A DNA stretch of 64,000 nt. It comes from Datura wrightii. Taxonomy: Eukaryota > Streptophyta > Magnoliopsida > Solanales > Solanaceae. A model generated the notes under the pieces. The model did not search any database and had not been told where the DNA came from. It worked only from the letters and a program-made list of their open reading frames with translations. Positions 56,045-64,000 of this stretch are shown piece by piece. The translations under genes were made by a program, and so were the position numbers. How positions within the stretch are numbered: position 1 is the first letter of the stretch; the number at the start of each line of letters is the position of its first letter. The stretch lies in contig JASDFA010000007.1 of the NCBI GenBank assembly GCA_035772735.1, positions 86,823,501 through 86,887,500 of the forward strand, in the 5' to 3' direction.

Positions 56045-58438
56045 TCAATTTTCTACTAGGGAGATGGACGATTTGAGCCGATCATGGTCATCTCCCCAGT
56101 AGTTCTCAACCTTGTCTGGTGGCCTACCTAGTAACTCTCGGGAATCACTCAATCCATTTGCATTCCCATGATCAATCACGTTGATCACCGAGAGTTCCTT
56201 ATAGACAGTCGGGAGCTTAGGTGCCTTGTACACGTCGAACACCTCAACCTTGTCGTGTGCTCGCATCGTGAGTTGACCCGCAGCTACATCGATCAATGCC
56301 TTTCCGGTTGCCAAAAATGGTCGTCCCAAAATAAATGGGACTTCCGCATCTGGCTCAAAATCCAGAACAATGAAATCTACCGGAAAAATGAGGGAGCCTA
56401 CCTGCACTAGCACATCCTCAACTATGCCATCCAGCTTAGCTAAAGACCTATCTACTAGCTGCAAGATCACTGTTGTAGGTCTAGGACTCCCTAGCCCTAA
56501 CTTTCTGAATACCGAAGATGGCATCAGATTTATACTTGCCCCCATGTCGCATAACCCACGAGCTCGGATACTTTGCCCAATCGTCAGCTGGATAGTAAAA
56601 CTTCCAGGATCCTTCAGTTTAGTGGGCAACCTGTTCTGAATACGGGATGTGCATTCCTCCGTTAAAGCCACCGTGGCATACTCGGTCAAGTGACTTTTGT
56701 TGGCCACGATGTCTTTGATATACTTTGCATATTTTGGCACACCCTGCAAGACATCAACAAGAGGTAAGTTAACATGTACCTGTTTAAGTACCTCCATGAA
56801 TTTTTGGAAACACGCCTCCTCCTTGTGTTTCTTAAGTCGTTGAGGGAACGGGGGTGGAGGCCTTGTTGGTTTAGCTTCTTTGGTCTTCCCCGTATCTGAG
56901 GTTAGTTCTCCCTCATCATCTGCTGCTCCTGACTTCTGAGGCGGTCTCTCCGGTTCCACCTCCTTTAATTGTAAACCACTCCTCGTGGTCACTGCATTTA
57001 CCTGCTTAGGATTGGGATCCGTGTCGGTAGGTAGTCCTCTCCTTGGTTTAGTATTTTGGGCACTAGCAAATTGCCCAAACTGATATTCAAGAGCCTTGGT
57101 TGCCAATTGATTGTTCTTTACTTCGGCCGCCAGTTTGACATAGTCAGCCTGCAATTGTGCCTGGTTGGCAATCATGGTCTTGAACATTTCCTCAATAGTT
57201 GGTGATGGTGGTGGAGGAGGGGCATTGTGATTTCTGAACTGATTCTGATAGCCTTGTTGCCCTCCTTGGTTTCTGTGCATACCCTGCCCTGAACCCTGGC
57301 CTTGTTGATTGTTGCTACCCCACGAAAAATTTGGATGATTCCTCCATTTCGAGTTGTAGCCACCACCAAACTGCTGTTGATTCCTCTGTGCATTGCCCAC
57401 AAAGTTGACAGAATCAGGATTTGCACCACAGCATTCGGCTGAATGCTCACTACTACCACACACTTCACACCACATCTGTTGGACTGAATTGACTGAGGCT
57501 GATGGCTGGTTCAAATTCATATTGCTGAAGTGAGTGTTTAACTGATTTTGCAAAGCAGCTATCTGAGCAGCGATAGTTGTGAATCCATCCACTTCAAGCA
57601 CTCCCGCTGCTTTCCTTGCTCCACCTCTTGAAGAATCTGCATTCCATTCCGGATTGCCTTGTGAAATTCGGTTGAGCAAAGTGTACAGCTCCTCATAAGT
57701 CTTCTCCAGTGCTTGCCCACCAGCTGCTGAGTCTAACAAAATTTTAGTGTGGGGTTCCAAACCCTCGATAAAAGTGTGGAACAACACCTCATTTGACTGA
57801 TGATGATGAGGACAGTCCCGCAACATGGACTTGAATCTTTCCCAGGCTTGATAAAGATTTTCTCCTTCCCTCTGTTTAAAACTTAGAATCTGACTTCTAA
57901 GTTTAGTTGTTTTACCTGAAGGGAAAAATCTGATCAAGAACTTCTTTGCAAGATCATCCTACGTTGATATAGAGTTGGGTGGTTCAGCTTTTAACCACCT
58001 CTTGGCTTCACCAAGTAAGGAAAATGGAAATAAGGTGAGCCGAACATAATCAGGTGACACTCCAGCGGGGATGTAAGTGTCACTTATCTCCAAAAAGTTC
58101 TGGAGATGTTGTTGCGGATCTTCGTGAGGGAGACCGGTAAACTGCCCGCTAGTGTGCAAAAGTTGCACCATATTTTGCTTTAACTCAAATCTCCCCCCAG
58201 GCTCTGGTTTGCGGATGCTGGAATGTACATTATTAGCGTGTGGGATTGCCACCTCGCGAACCAGCCTGGCTGCTACTTCCTCGGGCACTAACACTGCCCG
58301 CACAACTGGTGGATTGGGTTGCTCCATCATAGACTGTTTGAGCAACTGCAACTTCTTCCGAAGAGCTTCTCTACGTTGACTGTGCAATTCACGTTCTGGC
58401 TCTAAGTAAGATTCCACCAGCTCCTTGTCCCTTGCCAG
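56045..58438 (-). pseudogene. E11 gag-protease, one W-to-stop and lost ATG
   Basis: One frame of about 798 codons makes the capsid/nucleocapsid precursor fused to an aspartic protease. It starts at CTG 58438-58436 (ARDKELVESYLEPE follows), probably a former ATG, as no other ATG is near. Gag blocks: LTLFPFSLLGEAKRWLKAEP, then TAG at 57961-57959 where Trp is expected, then KKFLIRFFPSGKTTKLRSQI. A zinc knuckle CEVCGSSEHSAEC is near 57468-57430, followed by a Gln/Gly-rich tail. The protease motif CDMGASINLMPSSVF (56550-56506) and ILGRPFLATGKALIDV are intact. The frame ends at 56045 with no RT downstream. Confidence 0.92.
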
Positions 58439-58557
58439 TGTTCACAGAAATAAAAATCTGCAAAATACAGGCTAAGACCAAGTTGTTAACACTTAAGAAA
58501 ATAAAAATACAAATACAGTAAATTTACACTAAACAAAATTTTACAAATCGCCTAGCC

Positions 58558-58575
58558 TCCCCAGCAACGGCGCCA
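58558..58575 (-). other. E11 primer binding site (Athila type)
   Basis: Minus-strand TGGCGCCGTTGCTGGGGA lies 8 nt inside the 5' LTR. It fits the 3' end of plant tRNA-Asp with one mismatch (from memory). Confidence 0.85.
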
Positions 58576-58583
58576 AAAAAACT

Positions 58584-60050
58584 TGCTCGCGCTCTGCTGC
58601 TCGGTATATATTATACACCGACACGCAAGTGTACGTGGTCAAACAAGTAATAAAGTGGCTAAGTAGCCAAGTATCGATCCAAGGAGGCTGCTCTAGATAT
58701 GCAAAACTGCCTAGTTTACTATATCTCTATTCTATTTCTAACTATGTTAACAACAATCCAACCAAGATTTGAGTGAGTTTTGTTTCTAAACTAATTATCT
58801 ACTAAAATTAATAACTACTATTTACGTTGAGTTGAGACAATGGATATGCACATGCCAAGGTTAAGAATGAGTAATGAACTTGATAATCATAATAATTTGG
58901 TCTTCTTCTTCTTCATATTGCTAGCCAAGAACGTTTGCCTAGAAATTAAAACTTCCGTATTTAATTTCACTTTAGATTCATAAACCATTCGTCTACATTT
59001 CTGTGATCAAATGCAATTTATGACCTAACACTACAATTCCGGTTCGTAAATTGACTAATACGGCTTTCAAGTATATTTCTATCAAGAAAGCACATCAAAA
59101 CCTAATTTTCCCAAATCAAGTTAAGAACAATACCCTATTAATTCACAACTTTCCATTTTCATGCTCTCTCAAGTGAAATTGGACTTTTTAGATATACATT
59201 AATGGTGGCCAATCAAGAATGTAATAAGCACAAGAATTAATAGAACAACATGAAAGAAGAAGAAGAAACCATATCAATTATTACCAACATTCATTACACA
59301 AGTTCAAAACCTCAGCAAGAAAGGAATTAGTCACTCATTCTTGGATTAATCATCCTAGAATGAGTGTGAATCATGCATACAATTGAAGGAAAGAAGAAGG
59401 GAAGAGAAGAAAACTCTTATCTTTTCTATTCTTCAACTGCCACAAAACCACGTTCCTGCTCCCACTTCTGAACTCAGGCTAAAAAAACTAAAACTAAAAA
59501 ACTCCCCTTTAAAAATAACCTAAGTGTGCTATTTATACTAGTGGGAAATGTTTCCCGGAATAACAAGCAACGTGTCACGGAGGCCAACGCGGAGCACTGC
59601 CTCCGTGACACGGCGTGGACGCGGACCCTCTATGGAAATTGCATGGTCCGGATAATTAGCCTCAACGTGGCACGGAGGCCATCGCGGAGGCCTGTCTCCG
59701 TGCCACGGAGCTGTCGCGAGGCCTCACTGGAATCTGCCAATTAATTTCCTCTCCAGGCAGTGTGCTACCGCGATGGCAGCGTGGCACGACACCATCGCGG
59801 AGCCAGTGTAAAATATGCCATCCGAGGTCTTTTCCACGCTCGCATCCAAGTCCAACTCCGACATAGTTCCAACACGCATTTTAGCTCTTAAAAATCACAT
59901 TATCCTGCAAAACAAATGCTAATCATGTTGGTTAGTATAAATTCGCATTTTATTACCAAATACATGATATTATATACACATTGCACAACAAACAAGGTAA
60001 AAATGATACGTTTGAGTATGACTTGGGCATATAAATCTGCCCAAGATCAG
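58584..60050 (-). repeat. E11 5' LTR
   Basis: About 98 percent identical to 49990-51452 by eye; most differences are C/T or G/A changes, plus one 3-bp indel. TATA box TATAAATAGC is at 59537-59528. Confidence 0.92.
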
Positions 60051-60055
60051 TATGC

Positions 60056-60599
60056 ACTTGAATTTCTTTGTGATAGTGAGCGCATTTGTCTTATCTTATA
60101 ATCCCATTGTGTGAAATTCTAAAAAAAATGTCTATGGGATTCTGTCTTCTTGTGAGGGGCATCACTTCCTTGGAGTACATGCTTAAAATTGTTTTCAAAG
60201 AGAGGTATGATTAAGGCAAGAGGGTAGCAAACTTTAAGGCAAGCTTTGAATGTGAATTGTCAATGACTTGAGATGCTCTTTGAACTTGTTTTAAGGAAGT
60301 ATGCCCCTTGTTTGAATAAAATGTATGCATGCAAGATATGTTTAATGATTGTGGTTACCTATTGAAGTTTGTGCAACATGGTTTGAGTCTTTTGTTGGTG
60401 TATAATGTTTGAGGAGGTCTTGCGGATTGATGATTTTGTGTACAACTACCATAGTGACCTAAGCTTTAGCAATGTCCTCTTGTGCAAGAATATCTTGATT
60501 GACCCTTGATTCAAAACTCATGTATTGCATGTTGTTCATTTCCTCAATTGTAAGGAATTGCATTACTTGATGACAAGCAATGGTTCAAGTTTGGTGGTT
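60056..60599 (+). other. E10 3' untranslated end and polypurine tract
   Basis: E10 sequence resumes after the GTATG duplication. No gene. It ends TGGTTCAAGTTTGGTGGTTT, the polypurine-type end before the 3' LTR at 60600. Confidence 0.75.
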
Positions 60600-62226
60600 T
60601 GATGAGTTGGAAATTTACCTACTCATTAGGCTCCTAATCATGAGTTTTTGCTTAGTTTTTGAGTCATTTATATGGATTTTATGCCCTTTCTCTTGAATAT
60701 TTTGTAGGTACTGCATGTGAGTAAAGAAAGCATGAAATGGAGAAAAACACATGAAATTTGAGAAGAAATTTGATGAGTTAGCATATGAGGGAGAGCAACC
60801 AAAGATAAGGGAAGATTTGAGCTCAAAAAGAGGTGCAAGGACGTGCTTTGAATCAGCTAAACGTGGATCTGGAAGGGAGAAACGCCAAAACTACTGCCCA
60901 AACCAGCTAAACAACTGGGCCTTCGTGGAATGGCATCGGCTAAATGCCCCTGAACCGCCGGTTCACCCCTGCCAAGCCATTGTTTTAAACTGACCACTGT
61001 TTGGCTCTCCACGATTGCCACCGGCGAAAGGCCGGTTCCTCGCCCGAGAGGCCATCTAATGAAGGGTAAAAGGGTCCAAAAAGGTCTCCAAAGAATCTAG
61101 AATATTCAAGGGCATTTGGGGAAAGTTATACACAAGAAAGTACAGATATATAACCTCCATTGTACACCAACCAAAGGGAATTCATTCATTCATCAGTTCA
61201 ATCATCTAGAAATCTTCTTCATAGAATTTTAAGTAGAATCTTTTCTCCATAGATTTATAGAGTTAGGTAGTACTTTTCTTTTTCTTTTTCTTTAACCCAT
61301 TTAGGGGTAATTCCACCATTATTGTAAGAGCTTATGAAGCAAATTCGTGAAGCTAATGCAATGAATGTGAGGGGAATCCTCTTGGTATCTTCTCTCTATC
61401 TTTAAATATGCTTTACTAATTTGCTAGTTAGAAGTATATTCATGGTGGGTTTGTTAATTTGATTGGGGTTTTGATAAATTTCTCTTGGATTCTCATTGAA
61501 TTATAGATGGGTATTACTAGATTCATGTTCATATTGTTCAATTAAGTGTAGATCTACTAGATTCTCTTCAATTTATTAATGAAGATCCATTGATTATGAT
61601 ATGTGTCTATTTATTCTTGCTTGATTATTTCTTGAGAGAGAATAATTAAGTTTTGGAAGAGAATATAGTAGTGGGCATGGATAAGATATTGTGAAATTAG
61701 CTAGAAATTGATGAAATTGCTTTCTCATTCCTTATTGGAAACTAATAGCTAGGAATAGTGTAGTTGCTAATCCAAATTAAATTGGGTTGAGCTATGTTGT
61801 GGCTAGAGTTTTGATAAAATTGTAGCAAGAGGTGGTTAATAGGCTGAGAAGCTGAGATTACCCACATCCCGAGATTATTTACACTTGCTGAACTTGTGAG
61901 AGAATCTAAGGCTCGTCAATTCCCGATCTAATTGTGATCCCATCTATAGAATGCCCCTACCCTTTCACTTGTGATTGCTTCAATTGGAATTCCCCCTAAT
62001 TAGTCTTAGTTTAGAATTAGATAGTTCTTTTCTCTTTCAATTTCCCCCAATTTTACTTTTCAAATGTTGAACAATCAAGCGTTGTAGTTTGAATTAGTTT
62101 ATAACTTTTGAATTATCGACTCAATTATCTGTGGGATTCGACCCCGACATCCATCGGGAATATTTGTTTTGAGCAACGACAGTTTATGCTCTTTCATAAA
62201 AGAGGAGTGTAGTTTGGACGTTATCA
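60600..62226 (+). repeat. E10 3' LTR
   Basis: Homologous to 45658-47270. GTGGGATTCGACCCCGACAT at 62131-62150 is the intact form of the block that is mutated in the 5' LTR. The terminal hairpin has one mismatch. Confidence 0.85.
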
Positions 62227-62288
62227 ACTTATCGTTTGGTGTGATGGGTCGTAGGTAAAGGTCCTAGTATTTGTTGAGTGGCTGGTGT
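62227..62288 (+). repeat. E9: Tekay-type LTR, right piece
   Basis: A short remnant between E10 and E12 with LTR-style words (GTGTGATGGGTCGTAGG). It starts with ACTTA, the partner of the ACTTT before E10. Confidence 0.5.
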
Positions 62289-64000
62289 TGCACCCAGCGC
62301 ACATGCAAGCATTTCGCGGTCATACAAGTAGTAAAGCGACTCTTTGAGAGCCAAATGTTTAAACCACAGGGACTAGACTATTTAAGCGAATATTTAAGTT
62401 TAGGTGTTAAGTTATATTTCACAAGTGTTGGGTTTAGAGATTTTGATTGTTTTAACTAAATGTAACTGATGATCACAAAATAATCAGGAAACAATAATAA
62501 GAAGCATCTAGAGTTAAGGCCTGACAATCATGCAATGCTACAATTTAAAATGGTTCAAGTATATGAAATTCAATTGTTGTCTCATAGAGTTAATATACAG
62601 TGTTCTTGGTCTTTTTAGCCTCTAAACACAACAAACTAGTCTCACACCTACGTCGTTGGATGTGACATCCTAATTTGTGAGCAATTTAATAGTATGGATG
62701 TGGTTTACAGGGTTTATGCCCTTGATTATAGACTTTTGTACCTCTAATAATTTAAGCTAGCTTAGTTTCACAACTACTTCTATGTGCGATCATGTGGAAA
62801 TTCTATGTCGGTGTCTAGTTATCTTCCCGTTTGATTAACCAAGAAAGGCAAATTAGGTGTAGTTATTATCCTAACGGCGAATCCTATCTTGAAGACAAGA
62901 ACTTGCTCCCTCCATTCTTTCATTCTAACCTAGGGTTACTCTTTTGAGCTTTTCCCTAAGCTTAATAGGTTTGTTTCAATGGTGATCAAGCATTAAAACA
63001 ATAATTAATAAGAATGCAAGATAAAACAACAACGAAACTTGAACCAAAAGTGAATTCATGCAATTACATTCATATCATGTGGCCTCAACCCTAGAAGAAG
63101 GATGTTAGCTACTCATGTTTATACAATCATTCAAAAACATCTTTGAATTAGAGTACTTACAATAATGGATAAAAGAGAATAAAAGAATCAAACCCTAAAT
63201 AGAAGTTCCTTCGTTGCCCCTTTGCTCCTTTCCATTATTCCCAAAATATTTCGTGACAAATGATTTTAGAAGCTAAGGGTTTAATTTATAGTATGTTGAG
63301 ATTTTCATATTTTTGTCGAGCATGGACCAGCTCCAGGTCATACTTCCTGTCACCCTTAATGGCCTCCGTGGCACGGAACCATCGCACCTGCCTACTGGAA
63401 TACGGCATTGAGCTGCCATGGAATTGTGCTGGTGCACGTTGCCCAGCATGGAACGACATCCATTGCGCAGGTCGCAGGGCGTGGCATGGTGCCATCACAT
63501 GCTGCTGCTACTGCTTTGCCCCTCGTGTGGCACGACACTGAACGTGGCACAGGGTCAGCGTGACACACTACTTGGCGCGCCCTTTTTTTGGCTTGGCATG
63601 CTCGGTAGCATGGCCTTGACACCATGTTGCTTTCTTCATGCGACTTCTGTGCAATCGCTTCCATGCATTCCTCTTGTGCATTGAACATCATTTTCAGCCC
63701 TTCCTAAGAATAAATCACCTACAAAACATGGACTAATAAATTTAGTTAGTTCATGCACCCATACATATAAAATATATGATAATGTAATCATCTCAATCAA
63801 CAAACATGACTTGAAATAATGTATAACATAGCATTTCGGCACGTAATTATGCCCAAGATCACTATCCCATACTTAAAGCCTTGTTCGTCCTCAAATAACT
63901 CCATTACATCGCATGCACATGAAGGACTCACATATGACCAATTAAAGCAAGACGATTCAAGATAAGGATATAACAATTATTTCAGATAGCAAGTTTAAGA
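62289..64000 (-). mobile_element. E12: Athila-like element, 3' LTR and start of interior
   Basis: The layout equals that of E11: plus-strand TGCACCCAGCGC (U5 end, 62289), a GC-rich word array at 63360-63590 (CCGTGGCACGGAACC, GTGTGGCACGACAC), a minus-strand TATA box TATAAATTAA at 63290-63281 and U3 start TGATCTTGGGC at 63861. 63862-64000 is internal, with a TTTAAGTATGGGATAG polypurine end. The remainder lies beyond the window. Small frames in 63260-63842 fall in the LTR and are not genes. Confidence 0.75.

Larger units (their letters stand above)
49990..60050 (-). mobile_element. E11: young non-autonomous Athila derivative (gag-protease plus ORF3, no RT or integrase)
   Basis: Near-identical LTRs (49990-51452 and 58584-60050, about 30 differences by eye, near 2 percent), an exact target duplication GTATG (49985-49989 and 60051-60055), an intact primer site and a polypurine end show a recent, ordinary insertion. 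The 7.1 kb interior has a gag-protease frame with one stop and ORF3 with one stop. The 1.3 kb between them is too short for RT, RNase H and integrase and shows no trace of them. It was therefore mobilised by another element. Confidence 0.92.
45658..62226 (+). mobile_element. E10: pol-less Athila-like LTR retrotransposon, split by E11
   Basis: LTRs at 45658-47270 and 60600-62226 flank a partial GTTGCCGGGGA primer site, one degenerate zinc-knuckle reading frame of 334 codons, the conserved post-stop motif, a long untranslated region and a GTTTGGTGGTTT polypurine end. Without E11 its interior is about 3.3 kb with no trace of protease, RT, RNase H or integrase. Flanks ACTTT/ACTTA suggest target duplication. 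LTR copies differ by roughly 7 percent in their first 160 bases. Confidence 0.85.

Noticed and set aside
63260..63842. Several overlapping 70-99 codon frames on both strands, Cys- and His-rich
   Set aside because: They come from the GC-rich palindromic array of the E12 LTR, which is open in several frames by composition.

Overview
This 64 kb window is plant nuclear DNA made almost entirely of nested retrotransposons. I found no ordinary host gene, tRNA, rRNA or CRISPR array. The element types point to a dicot with a retrotransposon-rich genome: Tekay/Del-type Ty3 elements whose LTRs start TGTAAYACC and use an initiator-Met-type primer site, and Athila-type elements with a TGGCGCCGTTG-type primer site and an extra 'putative plant transposon protein' ORF. 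The LTR style suggests Solanaceae (pepper, tobacco or tomato group), but that is an inference.

Layout. E1 (1-8336, minus) is a decayed Tekay element with LTRs of about 2.8 kb; its outer LTR is cut by the window edge. E2 (8337-12168, plus) is the 3' end of another Tekay element, mostly its LTR, and carries a hAT-like element with a tandem duplication across its left junction. 12169-14700 holds LTR pieces and an RNase H fragment from a different Ty3 lineage. E5 is a minus-strand LTR (14701-14879 and 24960-26496) split by E6 (14880-24959, plus), a full-length dead Tekay element with a Stowaway MITE in one LTR. E7 (26497-27964 and 44695-45405, plus) is the 3' half of a Tekay element. It is split by E8 (27965-44694, minus), an Athila element with gag, protease, RT, RNase H, integrase and a downstream ORF3. 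E8 carries a complete TRIM in its left LTR and a solo LTR beside ORF3. E9 (45406-45657 and 62227-62288) is a Tekay LTR split by E10 (45658-62226, plus), a pol-less Athila-like element. E10 in turn contains E11 (49990-60050, minus), a young Athila derivative with gag-protease and ORF3 but no RT or integrase. E12 (62289-64000, minus) is the 3' LTR and internal start of one more Athila-like element.

How it fits together. Target-site duplications can be read for E8 (ATCCC), E11 (GTATG), the solo LTR (ACAAC) and the TRIM (AAATC); E10 and E6 have them with one mismatch. They give a clear order: E7 before E8 before TRIM and solo LTR; E9 before E10 before E11; E5 before E6 before the MITE. E10 and E11 lack reverse transcriptase and must have moved using enzymes from relatives.

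The most interesting material is non-coding. A motif of about 45 nt sits just after the last gag/pol stop codon in E8 (twice), E10 and E11. A hairpin with an AT-rich loop lies just inside the U3 end of four Athila-type LTRs. GC-rich inverted-repeat arrays lie directly upstream of the TATA box in many LTR families, and such an array recurs inside E11 and E8 upstream of ORF3.
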